A DNA stretch of 64,000 bases, from NCBI GenBank assembly GCA_963776375.1, contig CAVZMF010000009.1, positions 186,001-250,000 of the forward strand. Direction: 5' to 3'. The notes below the pieces were generated by a model. It was given only the letters and a program-made list of their open reading frames with translations, had not been told where the DNA came from and made no database searches. Positions 1-7,730 of this stretch are shown here, piece by piece. Every line of letters begins with the position of its first letter. Position 1 is the stretch's first letter. Source of the stretch: PALSA-612 sp963776375 (GTDB lineage: Bacteria; Actinomycetota; Thermoleophilia; Gaiellales; Gaiellaceae). The position numbers and the translations under genes were made by a program.

Positions 1-503
1 GCGTCGTCGGCGGCGAGCACCGCGGGGCCAAGCGAACAGGCGCCCGCGAACAGCTTCGCCTGCGGGAGGTAGAGCGGGTTCTCGCCCTCGATCGCGCGCG
101 ACGACACGTCATTACCGATCGTGTAGCCGGCGATCTCGCCCTCCTCGCCGAGGACGAGCGCGATCTCCGGCTCCGGAACATCCCAGCTCGAGTCGGCGCG
201 GACGCCGATCGGCCGGCCCGGGCCGACCGTCCGCCGGCAGGCGGCGTCCTTGAGGAACAGCTCGGGCCGCTCGGCGTCGTAGACGAGGCTGTAGACGTCG
301 ATCGTGCTCTCCTCGATCCGGGCGTCGCGGCTGCGCTCGTACGTCACGCCGGCGCACCAGATCTCCGGGGGCTCGACGGGCATGAGCAGCTCATACGGCT
401 CCGGCAGCTCGAGCGTGTCGGGGTCGAGCGGCTCGACCGGGAGCTCCTCGACCGTCGTCGCATGGATGCCATCCGGGCCGCGAAACCGAACGTGTCTCGT
501 CAC
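1..503 (-). CDS. FAH-family sugar-acid enzyme, probable 2-dehydro-3-deoxy-D-arabinonate dehydratase (3' end cut by window)
   Basis: GTG start at 503; 167 codons are present and the C-terminus lies outside the window. The protein has a short N-terminal arm and then the fumarylacetoacetase C-terminal fold. Visible blocks are WCAGVTYERS, ELFLKD, VGPG, an acidic PEPEIALVL metal site, GYTIGNDVSSRAIEGENPLY and LPQAK. The IEGENPLYLPQAK block resembles archaeal and bacterial 2-dehydro-3-deoxy-D-arabinonate dehydratases, which remove water from a 2-keto-3-deoxy pentonate to give a 2-oxoglutarate semialdehyde. The next gene upstream in the same direction is an SDR dehydrogenase, which fits a non-phosphorylated sugar-acid route. 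A diketo-acid hydrolase of the same fold is the main alternative. Confidence 0.75.
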   Translation of the reverse strand, partial: MTRHVRFRGPDGIHATTVEELPVEPLDPDTLELPEPYELLMPVEPPEIWCAGVTYERSRDARIEESTIDVYSLVYDAERPELFLKDAACRRTVGPGRPIGVRADSSWDVPEPEIALVLGEEGEIAGYTIGNDVSSRAIEGENPLYLPQAKLFAGACSLGPAVLAADD

Positions 504-574
504 GCGGCAATCGTATGCTGGCCGGCTCCGGGAGGCCTACACGGCGGAGCCGGTCATGTCTCACCCGGCCGCAT

Positions 575-714
575 CTGTGGACGACGCGTTACAGGGACTG
601 TCCCCCAGACGTGTCGATTGCGGACAGGTGCCCGGCTCAACCGTGCGGCTTCGGTGCGGACCCTCCAGCGCCGTCTGTGGACAGTCCGTTACAGGGACTG
701 TCCCCGGTACATGG
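575..714 (-). repeat. Tandem pair of 40-bp intergenic repeats, 100-bp period
   Basis: Two copies, 575-614 and 675-714, lie in reverse orientation with starts exactly 100 bp apart. Read on the minus strand, each has the core GGGGACAGTCCCTGTAAC followed by a variable dinucleotide and GTCCACAG. The 60-bp spacer carries GGTTGAGCCG at the same offset as in the 19.2 kb pair. The pair fills the gap between the SDR stop and the FAH gene start. GGACAG and CTGTCC inside the unit can pair as a hairpin. Confidence 0.85.
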
Positions 715-740
715 CCAGGCGGGACAAGTCAGCGCAGAGG

Positions 741-1463
741 TTAGTAGACCGCGCGGCCGCCGGAGATGTCGTACGTGGCGCCGGTCGAGAAGGAGCACTC
801 GTCGCTCGCCAGCCAGCAGATCAGGGCGGCGACCTCCTCGGGCGCGCCCATGCGGCCGACCGGGATGCGCTCGACCATGTAGTCGACGTGCTCGGGAGTC
901 AGGCCATCGAGGATCGGCGTCTCGATCACCGCCGGGGCGACGCAGTTGACGAGGACGCCCGTCTGCGCCAGGTCCTTCCCCAGCACCTTCGTGAGGGCGA
1001 TCACGGCAGCCTTGGACGCGGAGTAGGCGGGCGCCATCGGGTTGCCCTCCTTGCCCGCGATCGACGACACGAGCACGATCCGCCCGTAGCCGCGCTCGAC
1101 CATCCGCGGGACGACGGCGCGGCACGCGTAGAACGTGCCGTCGGCGTTGATGCCCATGACGCGCCGCCACTCCTCGTCCGTCGTGTCGGTCGTCCGTACC
1201 GAGTCGCCTGGCACACCCGCGGAGTTGACGAGGATGTCGAGCGGCCCGAGCTCCTGCTCGACACGCCGCACCGCCTCGTTCACTTCGGCCGAGCGGGCGA
1301 TGTCGCCCGAGACCGCGACGCCCTCGACGCCGGCCGTGTCGCGGTCGAACACTGCCACCTGCGCGCCCGACCCGCGCAGCCGCGCGGCCGCGGCCCTGCC
1401 GATGCCGCTCGCGCCGCCTGTGACAAGGGCGCGGCGGCCGGAGAATTCGTAGGTCGCTTCCAC
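741..1463 (-). CDS. Short-chain dehydrogenase/reductase (SDR)
   Basis: A 240-residue classical SDR. It has the cofactor-binding TGGASGIG near residue 16, the NSAG motif, and a catalytic Ser with YSASK (VSSIAG followed by AYSASKAA). It ends in the usual SGG block. It would oxidise or reduce a secondary alcohol or ketone with NAD(P). Because it precedes the FAH-family gene on the same strand, a role in a sugar-acid or hydroxy-acid pathway is plausible. Similarity to 3-oxoacyl-ACP reductases is only generic. The start is 24 bp from the divergent diol dehydratase gene, so the two promoters must overlap coding sequence. Confidence 0.85.
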   Translation of the reverse strand: MEATYEFSGRRALVTGGASGIGRAAAARLRGSGAQVAVFDRDTAGVEGVAVSGDIARSAEVNEAVRRVEQELGPLDILVNSAGVPGDSVRTTDTTDEEWRRVMGINADGTFYACRAVVPRMVERGYGRIVLVSSIAGKEGNPMAPAYSASKAAVIALTKVLGKDLAQTGVLVNCVAPAVIETPILDGLTPEHVDYMVERIPVGRMGAPEEVAALICWLASDECSFSTGATYDISGGRAVY

Positions 1464-1487
1464 CGCACTACTTTAAACTCTGAAGCG

Positions 1488-1916
1488 ATGGGGTTCGACC
1501 CGGGCGCCGACTATCCACTCGGGCGGCAACGGCCCGAGCTCGTCTCCACTCCGGCCGGCCACGGGCTCGACGAGGTCACGCTCGCCGCCGTCCGCGAGGG
1601 GCGCATCGGTGCGGACGACCTCCGCGCGACGCCGGAGACACTCCGCCGCCAGTCGGCGATCGCGCTGGTCGCAGGCCGCTCGCAGCTCGCCGACAACCTG
1701 GCGCGGGCGGCGGAGCTGGCGAGCGTCCCGGCCGACACGATCCTCGACGTCTACACAGCGCTGCGGCCGCACCGCTCGTCCGCGGAGGAGCTCGAGGCCT
1801 GGGCCGCGCGGCTCGAATCGGAATGGGACGCGCCGCTGACGGCCGCGTTCGTCCGCGAGGCGAAGGACGTGTACGCGAAGCGGGGGCTCCTTGCCGGAGA
1901 ACACGCGCAGGTCTGA
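1488..1916 (+). CDS. pduE: Diol/glycerol dehydratase small subunit (PduE-like)
   Basis: 142 residues from ATG at 1488; the open frame runs further upstream but similarity begins here. Typical small-subunit blocks are visible: DYPLGRQRPELVSTPAG, DLRATPETLRRQ, AGRSQLADNLARAAEL, TALRPHRSS and the Tyr-rich C-terminus. This subunit is part of the adenosylcobalamin-dependent dehydratase that converts 1,2-propanediol or glycerol to propanal or 3-hydroxypropanal. Unusually, it comes before the catalytic subunit gene, which begins 26 bp before this gene stops. The overlap implies translational coupling. Confidence 0.9.
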   Translation: MGFDPGADYPLGRQRPELVSTPAGHGLDEVTLAAVREGRIGADDLRATPETLRRQSAIALVAGRSQLADNLARAAELASVPADTILDVYTALRPHRSSAEELEAWAARLESEWDAPLTAAFVREAKDVYAKRGLLAGEHAQV

Positions 1917-4176
1917 GCGGTTCGTCTCCCGGGAGCGGCGAGACCTGCGCCGCGAGCTGCTCGTCTCGCCCTGTCCCGAGCTAGGCCTCGTGGCCATGGA
2001 CGGCCCGAACGACCCCGAGCCGAGCCTGGTCTTCGAGGGCGGCCGCGTCGTGGAGATCGACGGCCGTCTCGAGCCGGACTTCGATGTCATCGACCACTTC
2101 CTCGCCCGGTACGGGATCGACCCCGACGCAGCCCGAGAGGCGCAATCGCTGACCGACGACGAGATCGCTCGCCGGCTCGTCGACGTCGACGCGCCGCGCG
2201 ACGAGCTCGTCCGGATCTCCCGGGGCCTGACCCCGGCGCGGCTCGCCCGCATCGCGGCGCGCCTCGATCCCGTGGAGATGATGTTCGCGCTGAAGAAGCT
2301 CCGCGCGCGCCGTGCGCCGGCGAACCAGGCGCACGTCACCAACCTCAAGGACAACCCCGCGCTGCTCGCCGCCGATGCAGCCGAGGCCGCCGCCCGCGGC
2401 TTCGCCGAGGTCGAGACGACGGTCGGCGTCTCGCGCTACGCGCCTCTGAACGCGATCGCCGTCCTCGTCGGCTCGCAGACCGGCCGTCCCGGCGTTATGA
2501 CGCAGTGCGCCGTCGAGGAGCGCCGCAACCTCGACCTCGCCATCCGCGGGCTCGTCACCTACGCGGAGACCCTGTCCGTCTACGGCACCGAGCCCGTCTT
2601 CGTGGACGGCGACGACACGCCCTGGTCGAAGGCGTTCCTCGGCTCGGCGTACGCGTCACGCGGCGTCAAGATCCGCTTCACGTCCGGCGGAGGCTCGGAG
2701 GCGCTGATGGGCCGCTCGCTCGGCTATTCGATGCTCTACCTGGAGGCACGCTGCCTCGCAGCCGTACGCGCCGCGGGCTCGCAGGGAGTCCAGAACGGAT
2801 CGATCTCGTGCGTCGCGCTGGCACTGGCCGTGCCGGGCGGCACGCGCGAGATCCTGGCCGAGAATCTCATCGCCGCCTGGCTCGACCTCGAGGTCGCCTC
2901 CGGCAACGACGCGATCGCGTCGCACTCGGAGATCCGCAAGACGGCGAAGCTGATGGGCCAGCTGCTCCCGGGGACGGACTTCGTCACCTCGGGCTATTCG
3001 GTCATGCCCCGCTACGACAACATGTTCGGCGGCGGCAACTACGACGCGGACGACCTCGAGGAGTGGATGACCGTCCAGCGCGACTGGCAGGTCGACGCGG
3101 GCATCGAGCCGGCTCCCGAGGACGAGCTCGTCGCAGTCCGCGAGCGAGCTGCGCGCGCCGTCCAGGCGGTCTTCGACGAGTTCGGCCTGCCGCCGATCAC
3201 GGACGCAGAGGTCGGGGCCGCGACCTACTGCTTCACGAGCCGCGACCTCCCCGACCGCGACCGGGGCGCCGACGCGGAGGCGGCCGACCGGCTGCTCGCC
3301 GAGGGGACGAGCGGCGTCGACGTCGTGCGCGCCCTCGACGCGTGCGGCTTCACGGACGTCGCCGAGGCGATCGTGGGCATGCAGCGCCAGCGGATCTCGG
3401 CCGACTACCTGCAGACCTCTGCCGTGATCGACGCGGCCGGAACCGTGCATTCGGCGGTCAACGACCCGAATCGCTACTCCGGCCCGGGAACGGGATATCG
3501 CCTGGATGGAGAACGCTGGGAGCGCTTGCAGTCACTGCCCTACGTGGTCGACCCGCGCGAGCTCGTGGACGGGGACGAAGCTGGCCCGCCGGTGCTGGTC
3601 GAAACGGGCGTCGCGCTCGCGGGGGAGCGGGCCGACGAGGTGATCGTCGCCGTCGGGCCGGCCTTCGGCGACGGTTTGCGGGCGACGATCAACGGCCTCG
3701 CCCACGCGGACGTGCTGGCCGCGGTCTGCGACGGCATCCGGGAGGAGGGCGCCGATCCGAGGCTCGTGCGCGTCCGCCGGTCCTCGGACGTGGCTTTCAT
3801 CGGCCACGACGGCGCCCTGCTTTCCGGCTCGGGGATCGCGCTCGGGCTCCAGTCCAAGGGCACGGCGGTCATCCACCGAGCCGATCTGCAGCCGCTCGAC
3901 AACCTCGAGCTCTTCGGCATGTCGCCGCTCTACTCGCTCGACTCCTACCGGGCCATGGGCCGCAACGCAGCCGGCTACGCGCTCGGCCGCCCGGTCGGGC
4001 CGGTGCCGACGGAGATGGACAACTATGCCCGCGCGAAGCTGATCGTCAAGACGACGCTCCTGCATGCCCGCGAGACGGAGGCGATCGTCCCGGACGCGCC
4101 CGCAGTCGAACTGGCCCTGTCCCCCGAGGCCATGTCCGGGGGACAGTCCCTGGAACGAGGACGCACGAATCTGTGA
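1891..4176 (+). CDS. Fused large-medium subunit of B12-dependent diol dehydratase (PduC-PduD fusion)
   Basis: 761 residues. Residues about 10-550 match the PduC TIM-barrel catalytic subunit (MDGPNDPEPS, IDHFLARYGID, ANQAHVTNLKDNP, VYGTEPVFVDGDDTPWSK, LPGTDFVTSGYS, SAVNDPN and GTGYRL). Residues about 565-745 match the PduD medium subunit (VAVGPAFGD, VRVRRSSDVAFIGHDGA, GSGIALGLQSKGT, LDNLELFGMSPLYS, YALGRPVGPVP). Enteric bacteria encode these separately; fused forms are known from mycobacteria. No microcompartment, reactivase or alcohol/aldehyde dehydrogenase genes are adjacent. The last ~20 residues, including LSPEAMSGGQSLERG, are encoded by a copy of the dispersed intergenic repeat, so the native C-terminus was probably altered by its insertion. 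Confidence 0.92.
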   Translation: MPENTRRSERFVSRERRDLRRELLVSPCPELGLVAMDGPNDPEPSLVFEGGRVVEIDGRLEPDFDVIDHFLARYGIDPDAAREAQSLTDDEIARRLVDVDAPRDELVRISRGLTPARLARIAARLDPVEMMFALKKLRARRAPANQAHVTNLKDNPALLAADAAEAAARGFAEVETTVGVSRYAPLNAIAVLVGSQTGRPGVMTQCAVEERRNLDLAIRGLVTYAETLSVYGTEPVFVDGDDTPWSKAFLGSAYASRGVKIRFTSGGGSEALMGRSLGYSMLYLEARCLAAVRAAGSQGVQNGSISCVALALAVPGGTREILAENLIAAWLDLEVASGNDAIASHSEIRKTAKLMGQLLPGTDFVTSGYSVMPRYDNMFGGGNYDADDLEEWMTVQRDWQVDAGIEPAPEDELVAVRERAARAVQAVFDEFGLPPITDAEVGAATYCFTSRDLPDRDRGADAEAADRLLAEGTSGVDVVRALDACGFTDVAEAIVGMQRQRISADYLQTSAVIDAAGTVHSAVNDPNRYSGPGTGYRLDGERWERLQSLPYVVDPRELVDGDEAGPPVLVETGVALAGERADEVIVAVGPAFGDGLRATINGLAHADVLAAVCDGIREEGADPRLVRVRRSSDVAFIGHDGALLSGSGIALGLQSKGTAVIHRADLQPLDNLELFGMSPLYSLDSYRAMGRNAAGYALGRPVGPVPTEMDNYARAKLIVKTTLLHARETEAIVPDAPAVELALSPEAMSGGQSLERGRTNL
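4117..4157 (+). repeat. Partial copy of the 40-bp repeat inside the diol dehydratase 3' end
   Basis: CCATGTCCGGGGGACAGTCC begins at 4130, the same core as the paired intergenic repeats, but the distal GTCCACAG half is missing. CTGTCCCCC at 4117-4125 and GGGGGACAG at 4138-4146 form a 9-bp perfect inverted repeat. The copy lies within the reading frame just before the stop and could also act as a transcriptional hairpin. Confidence 0.7.
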
Positions 4177-4198
4177 CGGAAGACGCGCGGGGCGGCGG

Positions 4199-4381
4199 CT
4201 AGGCGCCCGGCTTGCCGGCGATCCCCCAGTGCTTGGGGGAGACACCCTGCACGACCACCTGGATGTGCTCGGGCGCGGCCCCGCTCGACTCCGCCAGCGC
4301 CTTGGTCAGGCTCTCGATGATCTTCGGTACAGACTCCTCGGTCACCCGGCTGTCGTACAGCTTCACGTCGATCCAGGGCAT
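4199..4381 (-). CDS. 4-oxalocrotonate tautomerase family protein
   Basis: 60 residues starting Met-Pro-Trp-Ile-Asp. After Met removal Pro1 would be the catalytic base of the tautomerase superfamily. The ATG at 4381 is chosen because AAGGAG lies 8 bp upstream and because the Pro must be N-terminal; the upstream extension in the open frame is spurious. Family members isomerise enol-keto acids in meta-cleavage pathways. The C-terminal HIQVVVQGVSPKHWG is typical of the family. It is co-directional with the membrane protein gene, whose stop is 1 nt upstream of this start. Confidence 0.85.
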   Translation of the reverse strand: MPWIDVKLYDSRVTEESVPKIIESLTKALAESSGAAPEHIQVVVQGVSPKHWGIAGKPGA

Positions 4382-4382
4382 G

Positions 4383-4784
4383 TCAGGACTCCTTTTTCCG
4401 CAGGACGAGAGCCCCGACGATAACGAGCGCGGCCGCAAGCTGCAGCGGAGCCGACACGCCGCCGCTGCGATGCCAGCCCTCGAAGCGATGGGAGGGGAAG
4501 AGCTTCGGCCGCTCGTGACCGGGGTGCGGAATGACGTGCTCGAGGTCGGGTGCGGCCGAGAACGCGGCGCCGATCACGGCTGGATCCGTGAAGCCGCGCC
4601 GGACCGCGAGCGCCACGAGCAGCGCGAGTCCGAGGCCCGTCTCGACCTTCAGCGACCCGAAGTCCTCGTGCGGAACTGCGTCCCCGGCGGCATGAAGCGC
4701 CACGCCGACCACTGCGGCTGTGGCGCGGTCGCCGGCTATCGCCCCGGCGAGCGCGCCGGTCGCCACGTGCATCGCCACGATCAT
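4383..4784 (-). CDS. Small membrane protein, possible membrane-bound metal-dependent hydrolase family
   Basis: 133 residues with about three hydrophobic segments (residues ~5-35, ~48-62 and ~110-127). Conserved-looking histidines occur in HVATGALAG, LHAAGDAVPHED, PDLEHVIPHPGH and SHRFEGWHRS. The pattern of His and Asp in loops next to helices recalls YdjM/DUF457-type membrane hydrolases, but the match is weak. It probably forms a two-gene unit with the downstream tautomerase. Substrate unknown. Confidence 0.6.
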   Translation of the reverse strand: MIVAMHVATGALAGAIAGDRATAAVVGVALHAAGDAVPHEDFGSLKVETGLGLALLVALAVRRGFTDPAVIGAAFSAAPDLEHVIPHPGHERPKLFPSHRFEGWHRSGGVSAPLQLAAALVIVGALVLRKKES

Positions 4785-4868
4785 GTGCGCAGCCTAGGCG
4801 GTTTCACGCGGTCTTTACGTCGTCTTCCGTGGTTCTTCACGGCTTCCCGGGTAGGGTCGACACCGGAG

Positions 4869-6167
4869 ATGCTCGCCCGGTCGCTCCGTTATCTGCTCGT
4901 GCCGCTGGCGGCTGCGTCGCTCGTGCTGGCCGCCTGGACGTCGCCTGCCGGGGCGAGCCGCTGGATCCAGTACGGGCTGCAGGACGACGCCTGGCTGCTC
5001 GCCGGGCCGGACCCGGATGCGCTGCCCGCCCGCATCGCGCTCATGAAAAAGCTCGGGGTCGGGATCGTCCGCTACAACCTCCAGTGGAGCTCGATCGCGG
5101 CCGAGCGACCCGAGATCGCCTCGAACCCCGACGATCCCGCCTACGACTGGGGTGCCCCGGACACCGTGCTGAACGCGCTGCACGACGCCGACATCCCCGT
5201 CCTCCTGACGGTCAACGGCTCGCCGTCGTGGGCGAACGGCGGCCAGGCGCCGTCGTACGCGCCGACGAGCTCTAGCACCTTCTCCGCCTTCGTGACGGCA
5301 GCGGCGAAGCAGTACCCGTGGGTGAAGAAGTGGACGATCTGGAACGAGCCCAATCAGCCCCGCTGGCTGCGGCCCGGCTCGCCGAAGCTGTACGTGACTA
5401 GGCTGCTGAACCCCGGCTACACGGCTCTGCACCGGGAGATCCCGGGCGTGCAGGTCGGGGCAGGCGGGACCGCGCCGCGCGCCGGCACCGGCGGGATCTC
5501 CCCGCTCGCCTGGCTCGACGGTCTGCACGCCGCCCACGCCCGCTTCGACGCCTACGCGCACAACCCCTATCCGCTCTCGCCGCAGGAGACCCCGTCCTCC
5601 GGCGCCTGCGGGTATTGCACGACCGTCACCCTGGCGACGCTGTCCCGCCTGATCGCGAGGCTGAACGGCTACTTCGGCAAGAAGCCGATCTGGCTGACGG
5701 AGTACGGCTACCAGACGAACCCGCCCGACGCCAACTTCGGCGTGTCCTGGTCGAAGCAAGCGCTCTTCGTGTCCGAGTCGGCGCTGCGCGCCTACCAGCT
5801 CCCGCAGGTCACCGTCCTGATCCACTACCTGTATCGAGACGAGCCGGACCTGGGCGCGTGGCAGAGCGGCCTTCAGACCGGCAGCGGGAAGAAGAAGCCC
5901 AGCTTCGACGCCTTCCGGCTGCCGTTCGCGGAAGTCTCCGACAGGAGCGGGAGGACGACGCTCTGGGGCCAGGTTCGGACCGGCAGCGGACGGCGGTCCT
6001 ACGTGCTGCAGCAGCTCGTCGGCGGGCGCTGGAAGACGCTCGGCGGTACGCGGCTCACGACCTCCGCCGGCTTCTTCCAGGTTGCCGTCGACGCTGACCC
6101 GGGCGCACGCTTCCGGTTCCGGTCGCCGCGCGACCGGGCTTACAGCTTGACGCTGATCGTCTCCTGA
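4869..6167 (+). CDS. Secreted clan-A glycoside hydrolase (GH5/GH39-like)
   Basis: 432 residues from ATG at 4869. Residues 1-29 form a Sec signal peptide with an AGA-S cleavage region. The (beta/alpha)8 fold carries the acid/base Glu160 in WTIWNEPNQ and the likely nucleophile Glu278 in WLTEYGYQT, both at expected positions for clan GH-A. The C-terminal ~80 residues look like a beta-sandwich (RTTLWGQVRT, RSYVLQQLVGGRW). Probable role: extracellular hydrolysis of a plant or microbial beta-linked polysaccharide. Substrate cannot be read from sequence. It is monocistronic, divergent from the membrane protein gene. Confidence 0.85.
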   Translation: MLARSLRYLLVPLAAASLVLAAWTSPAGASRWIQYGLQDDAWLLAGPDPDALPARIALMKKLGVGIVRYNLQWSSIAAERPEIASNPDDPAYDWGAPDTVLNALHDADIPVLLTVNGSPSWANGGQAPSYAPTSSSTFSAFVTAAAKQYPWVKKWTIWNEPNQPRWLRPGSPKLYVTRLLNPGYTALHREIPGVQVGAGGTAPRAGTGGISPLAWLDGLHAAHARFDAYAHNPYPLSPQETPSSGACGYCTTVTLATLSRLIARLNGYFGKKPIWLTEYGYQTNPPDANFGVSWSKQALFVSESALRAYQLPQVTVLIHYLYRDEPDLGAWQSGLQTGSGKKKPSFDAFRLPFAEVSDRSGRTTLWGQVRTGSGRRSYVLQQLVGGRWKTLGGTRLTTSAGFFQVAVDADPGARFRFRSPRDRAYSLTLIVS

Positions 6168-6220
6168 GCGTCCCCCGCAGGGCCTGTCCGGCGGGCCGGC
6201 CGTCGGCTGGCGCCTGTTCG

Positions 6221-6616
6221 CTAGCGCTCGACGTGGCCGGAGCCGCCGTCCGGGCCGAGGACGAGGTCGCGCTCTGTGTCCGGGACGTGGTCGAGCGGCA
6301 CGGGCGCGAGCGCCTCGATGAACTGCGCTCCGCCGTCGGTGCGCACGGAGTGCTCGACGCCGCGGTTGATCACGGCCCAGTCGCCGACGCCGAGTGTCCG
6401 CGTGCCTTGCCCGGCGACCGTCAGCTCGAGCTCACCCTCGGTCACGACCATGACCTGCTCCGTGTGCTCGTGCGCGTGCGTGCCGACGCCGAAGCCGGGG
6501 TCGTAGTTCACACGGCAGACGAGCACCTGCTCGCCTCCGACGGCGTGGATGTTCACGCCGGGCACGAACTCGTGCAGCGGCACGCCGTTCCACGTGCCGA
6601 ACGACGACCCGCTCAT
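6221..6616 (-). CDS. Single-domain cupin protein
   Basis: 131 residues. The cupin metal motif reads GTHAHEHTEQVMVVTEGELEL and the second motif is NRGVEHSVR. Both the His pair plus Glu and the distal His are present, so metal binding is likely. It starts 4 bp after the stop of the molybdenum hydroxylase C-half gene and is probably its last cotranscribed gene. Function could be a small isomerase or dioxygenase acting on the hydroxylase product, but no specific substrate is implied. Confidence 0.85.
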   Translation of the reverse strand: MSGSSFGTWNGVPLHEFVPGVNIHAVGGEQVLVCRVNYDPGFGVGTHAHEHTEQVMVVTEGELELTVAGQGTRTLGVGDWAVINRGVEHSVRTDGGAQFIEALAPVPLDHVPDTERDLVLGPDGGSGHVER

Positions 6617-6620
6617 CGTC

Positions 6621-7730
6621 CTAGACGGGGATCTCGTAGCGGAAGCGGGAGCCCTCCGCGGCGACCGTGTTCACCGACAGATGCTCGTCGAAGATCACGG
6701 CCTTGCCCTCGCGTCGCGGCTCACGGGCCTCCCGCTCGCGGAGCGCGCGCAGCACCCGCTCCGGCGTGATCGGTAGCTCCGTCACCCAGACGCCGACCGC
6801 GTCGTACACGGCGGCGGCGATCGCGGGCGGCTGCGGGTTGTTCGCCATCTCCGAGATGCCCTTGGCGCCGTAGGGGCCGTCCACGGACGGGTTCTCGATG
6901 ATGATCGTGTTCACCTCCGGCAGCCCCTGGATGCCCGGAGCCAGGTACGAGCCGAACTCGCGGCCGCGGTGCTCGACGCTCGGGTAGTACGGGTAGCACT
7001 CCTCGAGGACGGCCAGGCCGAGGCCCATCATCGCCCCGCCCTCGATCTGCCCCTCGACGAGCGTCGGGTTGATCGCCCGGCCGACGTCGAAGCACTGCCA
7101 CAGCTTCTCGACGCGCACCTCTCCGGTCTCGTCGTCGACCTCGACCTCGGCGGCGCAGGCCGCGTACGAGATGGCCGCGTGCGGCGGAAGGTCGACCTTG
7201 CCCGTGTCGGGCTCGACGATGGCGGCGTACGGGTTCAGCTGCGCGCCCGTGCCGGTGATCAGCTCGCCGTACGTCCAGGTGGCTGCGGCGGCCACGTCCG
7301 GGACGGAGATCTTCTTCTGCGGGGCGCCCTTCGCGACGACCTCGCCGTCGACGATGTCGAGGTCGGCGGGGTCGATCTCGAGCTCCTTCGCGGCGATGTC
7401 CAGCAGCCGCTCGCGCGCCTGCCGCGCCGCCTTGAGCACGGCGTTCCCGGCGACGAAGGTCGCGCGCGACGCGAACGTGCCGGTGCAGACGGGCGACGAG
7501 TCCGTGTTCGAGTTGTCGTACGTGATCCATTCGTAGGGGACGCCCAGCGCCTCGGCCACGATCTGGCTCTGGATCGTCTTCGAGCCGTTGCCGATGTCGC
7601 TCGTCCCGGAGAACACGTCCACGCGCCCGTCCGGCTTGATCTTGATCCAGGCCTGCGACGGGTCGCCGTTCTGGTTCATCCCCGTCGGGTACTCGATCGC
7701 GGAGATGCCGCGGCCCGTGTGCTTCGCCAT
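6621..7730 (-). CDS. Molybdenum hydroxylase, C-terminal half of large subunit (MoCoBD_2)
   Basis: 369 residues from ATG at 7730. It corresponds to the second molybdopterin-binding half of xanthine dehydrogenase-family large subunits: DVFSGTSDIGNGSKTI near the start, WTYGEL in the middle, CFDVGRAINPTLVEGQIEGG, and the C-terminal YGAKGISEMANNP with Glu as likely catalytic base. The start overlaps the stop of the N-half gene by 1 nt (TGATG), so the two halves are translationally coupled. The split is at the natural domain boundary, as in the four-subunit nicotinate dehydrogenase of Eubacterium barkeri (NdhL/NdhM). No sign of frameshift: both halves have complete termini and starts. Confidence 0.88.
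   Translation of the reverse strand: MAKHTGRGISAIEYPTGMNQNGDPSQAWIKIKPDGRVDVFSGTSDIGNGSKTIQSQIVAEALGVPYEWITYDNSNTDSSPVCTGTFASRATFVAGNAVLKAARQARERLLDIAAKELEIDPADLDIVDGEVVAKGAPQKKISVPDVAAAATWTYGELITGTGAQLNPYAAIVEPDTGKVDLPPHAAISYAACAAEVEVDDETGEVRVEKLWQCFDVGRAINPTLVEGQIEGGAMMGLGLAVLEECYPYYPSVEHRGREFGSYLAPGIQGLPEVNTIIIENPSVDGPYGAKGISEMANNPQPPAIAAAVYDAVGVWVTELPITPERVLRALREREAREPRREGKAVIFDEHLSVNTVAAEGSRFRYEIPV

Noticed and set aside
575..714. Repeat-spacer-repeat that looks like a minimal CRISPR array
   Set aside because: Only two repeats per locus, 60-bp spacers partly conserved between loci, no cas genes, and three dispersed loci with the same layout. This fits an intergenic element, not CRISPR.
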